Below, in pieces: positions 19,314 through 28,557 of a DNA stretch of 64,000 nucleotides. The stretch is from Pseudomonas sp. AB6 (GTDB lineage: Bacteria; Pseudomonadota; Gammaproteobacteria; Pseudomonadales; Pseudomonadaceae). A program made the translations under genes and the position numbers. The notes beneath the pieces were generated by a model. The model ran no database searches and was not told where the DNA came from. It was given only the letters and a program-made list of their open reading frames with translations. The stretch lies in contig NZ_JAVIWJ010000001.1 in NCBI RefSeq assembly GCF_034314105.1, positions 903,501 to 967,500 on the forward strand, read 5' to 3'. Within the stretch, counting starts at the first letter, position 1, and each line of letters starts with the position of its first letter.

Positions 19314-19877
19314 ATGGATATTCAATTCAATGCAGCTTTAGTGCTGATTGATATGCAGAACGGCATCAATCACCCGAAGCTGGGACGGCGCAACAATCGT
19401 TATGCCGAGCTGCAGATGCTTCGGCTGCTGTTGGTCTGGCGGGCGACTGACCGTCCAGTGATTCATGTTCGACATTTTTCGCGGTCACCGAGTTCGGTGT
19501 TCTGGCCGGAGCAATCGGGTGTCGACTATCAACCTGAGTTTCTGCCCGTGGTAGGTGAGAGCGAGTTACAAAAACAAACGCCCGATGCGTTTTGTGGGAC
19601 GTCATTGGAACGTTATTTGCGCACCCATTCCATTACTCAGGTAATTATCGTCGGCGTCGTGACGAATAACTCAGTGGAGTCGACGGCGCGCAGTGGAGGC
19701 AATCTTGGGTTTGAAGTAGTGGTCGCGCATGACGCTTGTTTCACCTTCGATCAAGCTGACTTCTTCGGCAATCTACATACCGCCGAAGAGGTGCACGCCA
19801 TGTCGCTGGGCAACTTGCACGGAGAGTATGCAACAGTGATCTCGACGGGTGAGGTATTGGATGCGCTTGAGAGGTGA
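19314..19877 (+). CDS. Isochorismatase-fold (cysteine hydrolase superfamily) protein with Ser in place of Cys
   Basis: A 187-residue cytoplasmic alpha/beta protein. I start it at ATG 19314 (MDIQFNAALVLIDMQNG) because AGGA repeats lie just upstream; the open frame continues further 5' only because it runs through a LysR remnant. Of the usual Asp-Lys-Cys triad, Asp13 (LIDMQ) and Lys87 (LQKQTPDAF) are present, but the Cys position is Ser120 in GVVTNNSVESTAR. A whole branch of the family seems to share this TNNSVE form. Activity as a classical amidase or hydrolase is therefore uncertain. Confidence 0.85.
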   Translation: MDIQFNAALVLIDMQNGINHPKLGRRNNRYAELQMLRLLLVWRATDRPVIHVRHFSRSPSSVFWPEQSGVDYQPEFLPVVGESELQKQTPDAFCGTSLERYLRTHSITQVIIVGVVTNNSVESTARSGGNLGFEVVVAHDACFTFDQADFFGNLHTAEEVHAMSLGNLHGEYATVISTGEVLDALER

Positions 19878-19972
19878 TCCACGTTGTGCCGCGTCGCCTC
19901 TCTCGCGAAACGCTAATGACGACCCTCTATATAAGGGATGTCAGCTCGCGATGGACGTCCCGCGCTCCTGCA

Positions 19973-20257
19973 TCAGTCGCGGTATTCGCACAAGTACGCG
20001 GTATCTACATCCACTTCCAGTTTGAATTTGCAATTGGCTGGCAGGTTGAACTGAGTGCCCGATACAAATTCTTCAAATTCATCGCTACCGGGCAGTTTGA
20101 CTTTCAATGCGCCGGAGATCACGTGCATGATTTCACGCTGGCTGGTGCCGAAATCGTACTTGCCTGCGGCCATTACGCCAATAGTGGCTTGGCCCTCTGC
20201 TTGGCTGAAAGCAATCGATTTTACGGTGCCGTCGAAGTACTCGTTGACTTTGAACAT
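19973..20257 (-). CDS. ppnP: Pyrimidine/purine nucleoside phosphorylase PpnP
   Basis: A 94-residue single-domain cupin that phosphorolyses several nucleosides to base plus ribose-1-phosphate. The sequence [19 protein letters not shown], then [20 protein letters not shown] and [17 protein letters not shown], matches E. coli PpnP (YaiE) along its full length. It stands alone between a hydrolase-fold gene and an exonuclease gene. Confidence 0.92.
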   Translation of the reverse strand: MFKVNEYFDGTVKSIAFSQAEGQATIGVMAAGKYDFGTSQREIMHVISGALKVKLPGSDEFEEFVSGTQFNLPANCKFKLEVDVDTAYLCEYRD

Positions 20258-20355
20258 GGTCGATTCCTTACAAAAAGGGCTGAAAAAGGTCGTCCAGTAT
20301 GCCGAACGTATAAAAGGCCGTCATCTGCTTTAGGACGGGTGCCAACGGGAATGAA

Positions 20356-20901
20356 TTATCTGCCTGGAAGAATCAACGGTAGGAGCCGTGCGGTATTGCG
20401 CGCATCAACCAGAGCCCGGTGTTGTTGCCCCTGAAATTGCATCCCGGCCAGTTGCAACGCGCCGTTCAGGCCTAAGGGGCGCTGAAGTTGTCGGGTTTCG
20501 ATAAACCGCTGCTTGAGGTTTACATGGGGCAACGTACTGAGCGCGCTGACCATATTATGGTGCTGCCACTCCTGCTCCAGTTGCCGACGATCATATTCAC
20601 CCCAGCTGGCCCAGCTGACTACACGCGCAAGATGGTTACTGAGCCAGCGCTCGAATTGTGGCCAAACAATGGACAACGGTTGGGCGTTATCAATATTGCT
20701 TTGGCTGATGTGCGTAAGCTCTCGGCAAAAATGCGTCAGTAAAGGACGACGCTGCGGACGCACAAATCGCTCGAAATGATCGAGTTCACGGCCGTTCTGG
20801 TTCACTAGGGTCACGCCGATTTCAATAATTTCCATTTCGGCCATCGGCCAGCCGCCGTCTTCCGTCGTGGCCTCCAGATCAATCACCAGCCAATGTGGCA
20901 T
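20356..20901 (-). CDS. DEDDh 3'-5' exonuclease (ERI-1/KapD-like)
   Basis: A 181-residue exonuclease-fold protein. The DEDDh set is visible: D8 and E10 in LVIDLEAT (Exo I), Asp in SWASWGEYDRRQLEQEW (Exo II), and HRALVDARNTARLL (Exo III, His then Asp). This arrangement is typical of ERI-1/KapD-type nucleases acting on RNA or single-stranded DNA ends. The substrate is not known for the bacterial members. It is followed at 99 bases by ppnP on the same strand, so co-transcription is possible. Confidence 0.85.
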   Translation of the reverse strand: MPHWLVIDLEATTEDGGWPMAEMEIIEIGVTLVNQNGRELDHFERFVRPQRRPLLTHFCRELTHISQSNIDNAQPLSIVWPQFERWLSNHLARVVSWASWGEYDRRQLEQEWQHHNMVSALSTLPHVNLKQRFIETRQLQRPLGLNGALQLAGMQFQGQQHRALVDARNTARLLPLILPGR

Positions 20902-21385
20902 ATCGAACTCCGGTCAAGCAGCGGTAGGGTAGGTTGAGCGTAGACACAATTCAGGCCCTGTATGTTCAATGGTGAGCGGCCATTGAAGTTTTTATCCATA
21001 GGCGCCTTTCCGACAAGTGCGGATTTTAAATCTGTGTAAATTTTATATCGTAGCTCTCATCCAAGCATTCGCCGGGGATTGAGCCGTCATATCGAAGCGC
21101 GCCGGTGGGCTATTTCCGAGGAGAGTCTCGCCGGGAATGAGTAAAAAGTTTAGAAGCAGTGGTCATCACATGGCGTTTTCCTACAGTCGCATCGCTATTA
21201 ACCTCGGCCTGATTCAGCGATACGCAGTATGACGCTGAATCAGTGGGCAGCAGGGGCATTGATGATGGTGTTAAATAAGACTTAAAACCGGTCTAATGGG
21301 CGTATTGATATCATTTTTTTGAAAATGATTAACCAGTAGGAAATAGATAATTCACGTGGGTCCAACTACTTGGAGGGGTGCCGTC
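20902..21385. other. Intergenic region (about 480 bases)
   Basis: Separates the exonuclease gene from the periplasmic binding protein. Apart from the hairpin at 21209-21243 I see no gene, tRNA or clear regulatory site. The last 70 bases are AT-rich and are the likely promoter of the binding-protein gene. Confidence 0.5.
21209..21243. other. Perfect 11-bp inverted repeat
   Basis: CTGATTCAGCG and CGCTGAATCAG flank a 13-base loop. There is no T-run, and the nearest gene starts 140 bases to the right. It may be an operator, an RNA element or a terminator of an unseen transcript. Confidence 0.4.
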
Positions 21386-22210
21386 TTGATATCCTCTTTT
21401 GTCCGGAAAATTTTCCGAATATCGATAATGGGTTTCTGCACGCTATTGACGTTGCAGGCCAATGCGGAACAATTGGTTCGGATTGGCGCTGCCCATTTCC
21501 CGCCTTACACCATCCGCCCGGAGAAAGGCGAGGACACTGGCTTGCTACCTCAGTTAGCCGAGTCGTTGAATACGGTGCAAACTACCTTTCGGTTTGTATT
21601 GGTGCCGACCTCTATCCCCCGTCGGTTTCGGGATTTTGAGCAGGGTCGGATCGACGTAGCCATTTTCGAAAACCCGGATTGGGGATGGAAAGACATCCCC
21701 CATGTCAATGTAGATATGGGCCTCGAAGACGCCGAAATTTTTGTCGCCAAGCGCATGGATGGCCGAACCCAGTCGTATTTCGATCACTTGCAGGGCAAAC
21801 GCCTGGCGCTGTTTAGCGGTTATCACTACGAATTTTCGGGGTTTAACGCCGATCCTAAATATCTGGCTGAGCATTTCAACGCGACGTTGACGTATTCCCA
21901 TGATGCGAATTTGCTAATGGTGTTGCGCGACCGTGCCGACATCGCTTTAGTCACACGCTCTTACCTCAGCGATTACATGGCACGAAACAGCGAGGAGGCC
22001 AAGCAATTGTTGGTATCTGATCGAATTGATCAAGTGTATCGTCACTTTGCGCTATTAAGCCCAAAGGCAAGGATAACGGGAGAGCAATTCGCTGCCCTCT
22101 TACAGAAGCTTCGCGAAAACGGGCAGATGTTCAAGATATTCCAGCCGTTTCGTATTGCGGTGTCGCCAATACCGACACATCGTGCCGTGGCGGTTGATGG
22201 AGCGGATTAG
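21386..22210 (+). CDS. Periplasmic substrate-binding protein (SBP_bac_3 type)
   Basis: A ~274-residue secreted solute-binding-fold protein. I place the start at TTG 21386 because a strong GGAGGGG lies 7-8 bases upstream; this gives a signal peptide MISSFVRKIFRISIMGFCTL cut after ANA. The mature part begins EQLVRIGAAHFPPYTIRPEK, the opening of family-3 binding domains, and continues with GRIDVAIFENPDWGW and DRADIALVTRSYL. No ABC permease or ATPase is adjacent, so it may be an orphan sensor or binding protein. A later start at ATG 21428 would weaken the signal peptide. Confidence 0.8.
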   Translation: MISSFVRKIFRISIMGFCTLLTLQANAEQLVRIGAAHFPPYTIRPEKGEDTGLLPQLAESLNTVQTTFRFVLVPTSIPRRFRDFEQGRIDVAIFENPDWGWKDIPHVNVDMGLEDAEIFVAKRMDGRTQSYFDHLQGKRLALFSGYHYEFSGFNADPKYLAEHFNATLTYSHDANLLMVLRDRADIALVTRSYLSDYMARNSEEAKQLLVSDRIDQVYRHFALLSPKARITGEQFAALLQKLRENGQMFKIFQPFRIAVSPIPTHRAVAVDGAD

Positions 22211-22287
22211 TCACGTCGTAGCTTCAGGATCTATCCAGCCACAGCGTTGAGCATCTTCTCTTCTAGAGCTGACCAATAGAGGCTTGG

Positions 22288-22455
22288 TCAACGATCCTTG
22301 GCTTCTTTAGCGTCCATTTCCGCGTTGCGTTGCTGGACGCGTTTGCGCTGTTCTTCAGACAGATCGACCTTTGTCGCAGTGTCGCGCAACATCAACAAAC
22401 CGCCGACGACCGAGCCAATTGCGATGACTAAAATTAACCACGCATACCACGGCAT
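22288..22455 (-). CDS. DUF2897-type small membrane protein
   Basis: A 55-residue protein starting at ATG 22455 with GGAGAG upstream. One membrane helix (YAWLILVIAIGSVVGGLLML) is followed by a charged tail (DLSEEQRKRVQQRNAEMDAK). The pattern fits the DUF2897 family of gammaproteobacteria. It lies divergent from pyrF. Function is unknown. Confidence 0.75.
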   Translation of the reverse strand: MPWYAWLILVIAIGSVVGGLLMLRDTATKVDLSEEQRKRVQQRNAEMDAKEAKDR

Positions 22456-22633
22456 AAGAACTCTCCTTGTGTTGTTGTGCTTATAGAACACTCTGCACTG
22501 CTAGTGGTTCAATTCTAGGCGTTCCTCGGCCAACATGTTAATGAGTTGTCGATTAGGCAGATTGCAGCGTGCCTCTGTCCAGCCAGTTCAGCTACAATGC
22601 CGCGCCCATTTCGACTTGCCTGAGAGCCTACTC

Positions 22634-23332
22634 ATGTCCGCCTGCCAGACTCCTATCATTGTCGCCCTGGATTTTCCAACCCGCGACGCCGCGTTGAGAC
22701 TGGCGGACCAACTGGACCCAAAGCTCTGCCGAGTCAAAGTGGGTAAAGAGCTGTTCACCAGCTGCGCGTCAGACATAGTAGAGACCTTGCGCAACAAGGG
22801 GTTTGAGGTGTTTTTGGACTTGAAATTCCACGACATTCCTAACACCACGGCCATGGCGGTCAAGGCCGCTGCGGAGATGGGAGTGTGGATGGTCAATGTT
22901 CATTGTTCAGGCGGTTTACGCATGATGGAGGCGTGCCGTGAAGTGTTGGATCAGCGTAGCGGTCCGAAACCTTTACTGATTGGCGTTACCGTTCTGACCA
23001 GCATGACCCGTGCCGATTTGGCTGATATCGGCTTGGACGTTGAGCCGCAGGTTCAAGTGTTGCGTCTGGCCGCCCTGGCGCAAAAGGCCGGGCTGGATGG
23101 TCTAGTGTGTTCCGCATTGGAAGCCCAGGCATTGAAGGCCGCCTACCCGTCGCTGCAACTGGTGACCCCTGGTATTCGTCCGGCGGGCAGCGCGTTGGAT
23201 GATCAACGCCGAATACTCACACCGCGCCAGGCACTCGACGCGGGCTCGGACTACCTCGTCATCGGTCGCCCGATCAGCTTGGCTGCCGATCCGGCCAAAA
23301 CGCTGGCTGAAATAGTCGTGAGTTTGGTGTGA
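22634..23332 (+). CDS. pyrF: Orotidine 5'-phosphate decarboxylase
   Basis: Last step of de novo UMP synthesis: OMP to UMP plus CO2, in the cytoplasm. The 232-residue TIM-barrel protein starts [20 protein letters not shown]. It carries the catalytic Lys/Asp motif [12 protein letters not shown] and the phosphate-binding end [16 protein letters not shown] and [12 protein letters not shown] 22634 fits family length; the frame is open upstream but without a better start. It is a monocistronic housekeeping gene. Confidence 0.97.
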   Translation: MSACQTPIIVALDFPTRDAALRLADQLDPKLCRVKVGKELFTSCASDIVETLRNKGFEVFLDLKFHDIPNTTAMAVKAAAEMGVWMVNVHCSGGLRMMEACREVLDQRSGPKPLLIGVTVLTSMTRADLADIGLDVEPQVQVLRLAALAQKAGLDGLVCSALEAQALKAAYPSLQLVTPGIRPAGSALDDQRRILTPRQALDAGSDYLVIGRPISLAADPAKTLAEIVVSLV

Positions 23333-23461
23333 GTATTCTCGAGAATAGGTTCACGGCTCTTGCGGCAGCCAAGCGTGTCTGCGAAGCGATTTATCTAACG
23401 GATCTGGTTTAAATCTCGCCAAAACGTCGGCTCTTGAAAAACAAGCGCCGACGCCTATCCA

Positions 23462-24466
23462 TCAAACCTTTAACACTAATTTGCCGAAATTTTCCCCATT
23501 GAAAAGCTTCAGTAAGGTTTCGGGAAAGGTTTCCAGGCCCTCAACAATGTGTTCTTTGCTTTTCAATTGGCCCGATGCCAACCAACCCGCCATCTCTTGT
23601 CCGGCAGCGGCAAATTGGGTCGCGTAATCCATGACTACAAAACCTTCCATGCGCGCTCGGTTGACCAACAACGACAGATAGTTCGTCGGGCCTTTGATCG
23701 CTTCCTTGTTGTTGTACTGGCTGATAGCGCCGCAAATAATCACGCGGGCCTTGGGCGCCAGACGGGATAGCACGTCATCAAGGATGTCACCGCCAACATT
23801 ATCGAAATAGACGTCAACGCCTTTAGGGCACTCGCGTTTCAAGCCCGCGATAACGTCTTCACTTTTGTAGTCGATAACTCCGTCGAATCCTAATTCATCA
23901 ATCAAGGACTGACATTTTTCTTTGCCGCCCGCGATGCCGATTACCCTGCACCCCTTGATTTTGGCGATTTGTCCAGCAACGCTCCCTACCGCTCCTGCGG
24001 CGCCGGAGATCACCACGGTTTCGCCGCTTTTAGGCGCGCCGACGTCGAGCAGGGCAAAGTAAGCAGTCATGCCGGTCATGCCCAGTGCTGATAGATAGCG
24101 TGGCAGCGGCGCTAGTTTTGGGTCGATCTTGTAGAAACCTTTAGGCTCTCCAAGAAAGTAATCCTGCACACCCAACGCGCCTTGGACGTAATCACCGACG
24201 GCAAATCCCGGGTTCTGCGAGGCGAGAACTTTACCCACTCCCAGCGCGCGCATCACGTCGCCCAGGTTGACCGGTGCGATGTAGGACTTACCTTCGTTCA
24301 TCCAGCCACGCATAGCGGGGTCCAACGACAAATATTCATTTTTTACCAAAACTTGACCGGCAGCGATGTCGCCCACAGGCACTTGTTGATAAATGAAATC
24401 CTCCCGCGTTACAGCACCGCTTGGGCGTTTAGCTAGCAAAAATTGACGATTAATCTGATCAGTCAT
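23462..24466 (-). CDS. Zinc-free MDR-type NADP-dependent oxidoreductase (CurA/leukotriene B4 dehydrogenase-like)
   Basis: A 334-residue medium-chain reductase that would reduce the C=C bond of alpha,beta-unsaturated carbonyl compounds with NADPH. The start MTDQINRQFLLAKRPSGAVT and the segment NEYLSLDPAMRGWMNEG are typical of this subfamily. The Rossmann motif GAAGAVGSVAGQIAK and the NVGGDILDDVL segment are also present. No zinc ligands are seen, as expected. Close relatives include E. coli CurA and prostaglandin reductases. The physiological substrate is unknown. Confidence 0.9.
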   Translation of the reverse strand: MTDQINRQFLLAKRPSGAVTREDFIYQQVPVGDIAAGQVLVKNEYLSLDPAMRGWMNEGKSYIAPVNLGDVMRALGVGKVLASQNPGFAVGDYVQGALGVQDYFLGEPKGFYKIDPKLAPLPRYLSALGMTGMTAYFALLDVGAPKSGETVVISGAAGAVGSVAGQIAKIKGCRVIGIAGGKEKCQSLIDELGFDGVIDYKSEDVIAGLKRECPKGVDVYFDNVGGDILDDVLSRLAPKARVIICGAISQYNNKEAIKGPTNYLSLLVNRARMEGFVVMDYATQFAAAGQEMAGWLASGQLKSKEHIVEGLETFPETLLKLFNGENFGKLVLKV

Positions 24467-24703
24467 GGCACGCGCTCTTGTGTAATGGGAGGTAGGTCAA
24501 GCAGCGTACGTGATAGTCGTTGGCCGGGATTCCGGCAAGGTTTGTGAGTCTGGCGAATGCGCTTCAATCTACCTCGGTGATGAAGTCACCACGGGCTTAA
24601 TCACTTGGATGCATAAGTCTCTAACCGGGGCGGTAATAGTGCTGACATAGGTCATTCGGCGCTGGCTAGACTGATCCATCGAAATGAATCGAAGGAGACA
24701 GAC

Positions 24704-25465
24704 ATGACGATGAATTTTTCCGGTCAAGTGGCTTTGGTCACTGGGGCTGCCGCTGGCATCGGTCGCGCTACTGCGCTGGCGTTTGCTGCCGAGGGCTTAA
24801 AGGTAGTAGTGGCGGATCTGGACAGCGAGGGCGCGCTAGGCACCGTCGAGTTGATCCACGCAGCACATGGCGAGGCGCTATTTGTCCGTTGTAACGTGAC
24901 TCAAGAAGCCGATGTAAAAAATATGATGGAGCAGGCTGTCAGTGCTTACGGTCGTGTGGATTATGCGTTCAATAACGCTGGTATCGAGATAGAAAAAGGT
25001 CGTTTGCCAGAGGGCAGCGAAGCTGAATTCGACGCGATCATGGGCGTTAACGTAAAAGGCGTATGGCTGTGCATGAAATATCAATTACCGCTGATGATGG
25101 CTCAAGGCGGTGGGTCGATTGTTAATACGGCTTCAGTAGCTGGCTTGGGAGCCGCGCCGAAAATGAGTATTTACAGCGCCTCCAAGCACGCTGTAATTGG
25201 CCTGACAAAGTCTGCCGCGATCGAATTCGCGAAAAAGAAAATCCGCGTCAATGCAGTCTGTCCGGCAGTGATCGATACCGACATGTATCGCCGTGCTCAT
25301 GAGGCTGATCCGAAAAAAGCCGAGTTTGTTGCCGTTATGCATCCTGTTGGGCGCATTGGTACGGTCGATGAAATCGCAAGCGCGGTGCTTTACCTCTGCA
25401 GCGACGGTGCCAGTTTCATTACTGGGCACGCATTGGCCGTCGACGGTGGTGTGACGGCGATTTGA
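24704..25465 (+). CDS. SDR-family oxidoreductase
   Basis: A 253-residue classical short-chain dehydrogenase. It has cofactor loop GAAAGIGRA and acidic VVADLDSEG after the second strand (suggesting NAD over NADP). NNAG, the catalytic Ser of VNTASVAGLG, YSASK (YxxxK) and the C-terminal HALAVDGGVTAI are also present. An AGGAG lies upstream of ATG 24704. Related proteins are called glucose-1-dehydrogenase or 3-ketoacyl reductase, but the substrate cannot be told. It is a single gene, divergent from the MDR reductase, and a shared 236-base control region is possible. Confidence 0.9.
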   Translation: MTMNFSGQVALVTGAAAGIGRATALAFAAEGLKVVVADLDSEGALGTVELIHAAHGEALFVRCNVTQEADVKNMMEQAVSAYGRVDYAFNNAGIEIEKGRLPEGSEAEFDAIMGVNVKGVWLCMKYQLPLMMAQGGGSIVNTASVAGLGAAPKMSIYSASKHAVIGLTKSAAIEFAKKKIRVNAVCPAVIDTDMYRRAHEADPKKAEFVAVMHPVGRIGTVDEIASAVLYLCSDGASFITGHALAVDGGVTAI

Positions 25466-25661
25466 TCTTCTACGCAAGGAGATTTTTTGCGGGCAAGTGT
25501 GCTCCACAGTATCTGTGTCCATCCGATATTTAATGTCGGATCGAGATGCTACCGGAGTCGGCTTGCCGACGATGGCAATGGCCCTACCGTACTGGGTGCC
25601 GCTCTGGACTGTGATCGGCTAAGCTCGCTGCTTAGGGCTGCCGATGTGTCTGGGGGTGTAG

Positions 25662-27119
25662 ATGGATTCCTTGTGGTTCGCTTATCCGTTGGCGAGCGCT
25701 TCGCTGTTTTTAGTGATCGACTTAATCGTATGGCAATGGGTTGCGCCTCGTTTTATGCGCCGCAAAATGGTGGTGCGGCTGGCGCTTTTTCTCTTGTTCA
25801 GTGTGGCCTTGCTTAACGGCGGTTTGAGCCCGTTATTTCCAGTCCCCGATGGATTTACCCCGGCGCGAAACACGTTGGCGACCTTGCTGGCCATCACTTG
25901 GTGGTTGTTTGGCGCGCGGGCTCTGACCGCTTTGGCGGTGGTCATATTAGAGCCACGCATCGGGGGCAAGGGGCATCTACTTCAGGATCTGATGGGTGCC
26001 ATCATTTTTTTGGTCGCGATCGTTGCCGCAGCGGCTTACGTCCTTGATCTACCGGTCAGGGGCTTGCTCGCCACGTCGGGGGCGGTGGCAATTATCTTAG
26101 GTCTGGCTGTGCAGAGTACGCTGGGTGATGTGTTCTCTGGCATTGTGCTCAACGCCACCAAACCGTTTCGCGTTGACGATGTGATCAGTGTCGACGGCGT
26201 CGAAGGTAAGGTCATCGAAATTGACTGGCGCTCGACCTACCTGCTGACCTCTGAAGGCAGCACGGTGGTTATTCCCAATGCCATGGCGGCCAAGATGCGC
26301 ATCGCAAACCTCAGCCGCCCGGATCATTTTCATTCGGTAGTGCTGACCATCGAATTGCCGGTGCGCTTGCGCCCGAGTTTGGTGCTGGATTCTCTGGATA
26401 AAGCTATCCAGGGTTGCCGGGAGTTGCTGGTCAAGCCCAAAGGCAGTGCTGTGGTTAAAACGTCTGGTTTGCGTAGCGTTGAATATGAGGTAACGGGCTA
26501 CGTTAAATCCAGGGATCGCCGTGGTGCGGTGCGTAATCAGCTGTATGACTTGATATACCGTCAACTGAACGCATCTGAAACCATCCGTCAAAATAGAACA
26601 CAGCTGCAGGCAGCAACTCGTCAATTGGCGGCACTCAACAGCGTCAGCGCACTGAGAGGACTCAGCGAAGAAGATCGTGCTGAGCTTGAACGACACATGC
26701 GTATAAGTTCGTTTCCAGCGGGGGCGATCATTCTCCCTCAAGGTGCGGTGCCCGAGTCGCTTTTGATCATCGAGTCAGGGGTGGTATCGGTGGACATCGA
26801 ACGCACGGAAGGCTGGTGCGAGTTAGGCCGAATGGGACCGGGGGAGTTAATAGGCGAGAGCGGAATTATCGACCAATCTGCGTCGGTGGTGCGTTTCACT
26901 GCCCGTACCGATTGCTTGGTTTATCACCTTGACGCTAAAGACCTTGAACCCTGGTTAGATGAACATCCTGAGCTGCGAGGCGCGTTGGTTGGTCTGGCGC
27001 GTTTTCGCGCCCAGGCCAGGGCTGCGATGTTGCAGCAATACAAGCCCGTTGAAATGGCGCCAGGCGGTTTCTTGCATTGGTTGCGTAAAAGCGTGAACCG
27101 GACGCAGCCACCCCCTTAA
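25662..27119 (+). CDS. Mechanosensitive-type (MscS) channel fused to a cyclic-nucleotide-binding-like domain
   Basis: A 485-residue inner-membrane channel. There are about four N-terminal helices, then the pore-lining helix and MscS beta domain (~140-260). Key segments are SGAVAIILGLAVQSTLGDVF, FRVDDVISVDGVEGKVIEID and VIPNAMAAKMRIANLSRP. A cupin-like cNMP-binding domain follows (~350-460): FPAGAIILPQGAVPESLLII and GPGELIGESGIIDQSASVVR. The phosphate-cassette motif FGE-x-A-x-x-x-R is altered to IGESGIIDQSASVVR, so true nucleotide binding is uncertain. It starts at ATG 25662 with GGGGGTG upstream. It is probably a gated rather than purely tension-driven channel. Confidence 0.9.
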   Translation: MDSLWFAYPLASASLFLVIDLIVWQWVAPRFMRRKMVVRLALFLLFSVALLNGGLSPLFPVPDGFTPARNTLATLLAITWWLFGARALTALAVVILEPRIGGKGHLLQDLMGAIIFLVAIVAAAAYVLDLPVRGLLATSGAVAIILGLAVQSTLGDVFSGIVLNATKPFRVDDVISVDGVEGKVIEIDWRSTYLLTSEGSTVVIPNAMAAKMRIANLSRPDHFHSVVLTIELPVRLRPSLVLDSLDKAIQGCRELLVKPKGSAVVKTSGLRSVEYEVTGYVKSRDRRGAVRNQLYDLIYRQLNASETIRQNRTQLQAATRQLAALNSVSALRGLSEEDRAELERHMRISSFPAGAIILPQGAVPESLLIIESGVVSVDIERTEGWCELGRMGPGELIGESGIIDQSASVVRFTARTDCLVYHLDAKDLEPWLDEHPELRGALVGLARFRAQARAAMLQQYKPVEMAPGGFLHWLRKSVNRTQPPP

Positions 27120-27160
27120 CAGACGGTCGGTTTGACGCGCCGATTAGGGGGGCAGAGGTT

Positions 27161-28378
27161 TCAGTTGGCCGCTGCTGCCGTCACGCTGTCGCGTGACAAG
27201 TAGCGTTCCAGTTCAGAAATACCGGTTGGCAGATCCAGTGATGCACCGGCATGGCGCATGCTTGAGCCCAAGGCGTGCAGCGTTCGAAACAAGTTATGCA
27301 CCCGGCTTTGCTCTCCCATCTGGCCGATACGCACGATGTTTAAGCCAAACGATCCAGAAATTTCGACTCGGTGAACCGCAGTCATATGGTCTCTGACGAC
27401 GTCCGCAGAAACCCCGTCCGGTACTTTGATTCCGATCACTGAATTAAGACGTACTTCTTCGGGCACCAAGAGTTCGAGTCCCATAGCTTGCATGCCCGCT
27501 TGCAGCGCTTTCGAACACAGCTCATGGCGACGGAACCGGCGCGGCAGGGTTTCTTCACAGACCAGGTGCAGTGCTTCGTGCAGCGCCAGAATCCCGGAAA
27601 CCGGGGCGGTGTAGTGGTACGAACGCTTGTTCCAGAACTTATCAGCCAAGATCGCGTCCAGGCACCAATGAGCGATAGGTTGCTTGCGCGCTTCGATGCG
27701 TTCCCATGCGAAGTCGGAAAACGCCAGCAGCGAGACGCCGGGAATTGACGACAAGCCCTTTTGACCACCGGTGATCACTGCATCGACTTGCCATTCGTCC
27801 ATGTCGAACGGCATCGTGCTCAGCGTACAGACCGCATCGACAATCACTGCGCAATCGTAGGAATGCGCCAGCCGGGAGATGGTTTCCAACTCGCGGTTAT
27901 AAACCGTGTTTGAGGTTTCGCCCTGAACGATGGTCAGCGTGCGGAAATCGCCCTGTTTCAGATACTGCTCAACGATTTCAGGATTGGCCGCCTGGTTGTC
28001 CGGTACTTCCAGCACGGTCACAATTCCCCCGACGCGGGAGGACATCTCGGCCATGCGTCGGCTGAAGTAGCCATTGGTGATCGACAGCACCTTGCTGCCC
28101 GGCGTCACCAAATTACATATCGCCATCTCCATCGCTGCCGAGCCCGGTCCGGCTACGCCCAATACATGCTTGGACGCCGTTTGGAACACGTAGGCGCCCA
28201 TGTCCTTGACCTGATCTACGACCCGGTTCATGACGTCGCCCAGGTGATTGATGACGATTGAGTTGGCGTACGCGACTTTGTGCGGCAGCGGCACAGGTCC
28301 GGCACCCATCATCAATAGGGGTTCCTGAGGCAGAATTTGGTCGAGCGCAATGATAGAAGACGGAATTTTAATGTTCAT
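27161..28378 (-). CDS. Class V PLP-dependent aminotransferase (alanine-glyoxylate type)
   Basis: A 405-residue PLP enzyme. Visible features are the family opening LLMMGAGPVPLPHKVAYANS, the cofactor-binding loop GVAGPGSAAMEMAI, the Asp of VIVDAVCTLSTMP, and the Schiff-base Lys in ITGGQKGLSSIPGVSLLAFS. The C-terminal RIGQMGE is typical of alanine-glyoxylate/serine-pyruvate aminotransferases. Pyridoxamine-pyruvate aminotransferase has the same fold and is an alternative. It has a weak ribosome-binding site. It is divergent from the LD-carboxypeptidase gene. Confidence 0.85.
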   Translation of the reverse strand: MNIKIPSSIIALDQILPQEPLLMMGAGPVPLPHKVAYANSIVINHLGDVMNRVVDQVKDMGAYVFQTASKHVLGVAGPGSAAMEMAICNLVTPGSKVLSITNGYFSRRMAEMSSRVGGIVTVLEVPDNQAANPEIVEQYLKQGDFRTLTIVQGETSNTVYNRELETISRLAHSYDCAVIVDAVCTLSTMPFDMDEWQVDAVITGGQKGLSSIPGVSLLAFSDFAWERIEARKQPIAHWCLDAILADKFWNKRSYHYTAPVSGILALHEALHLVCEETLPRRFRRHELCSKALQAGMQAMGLELLVPEEVRLNSVIGIKVPDGVSADVVRDHMTAVHRVEISGSFGLNIVRIGQMGEQSRVHNLFRTLHALGSSMRHAGASLDLPTGISELERYLSRDSVTAAAAN

Positions 28379-28557
28379 GACGTTCTTTATTGAGCGAAAA
28401 AATAGGGGCGCTACTCAGTCAGCGGAGCGCTGTTTCAGACGTGGCTGAGCATACTCCAACTGAGCCTTCCGTTCATGCCGCGCATGGCTTTGGAGGGGAA
28501 CAGCCGGGCAGTTTTGTGGTTAACTGCCTCATCGAAATCTGGGGGCAGTGAGAAATC

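Noticed and set aside
19089..19877. One 262-residue fusion of LysR tail and hydrolase-fold domain
   Set aside because: The second part has its own AGGA-preceded ATG and full family length, so the upstream frame is a remnant.
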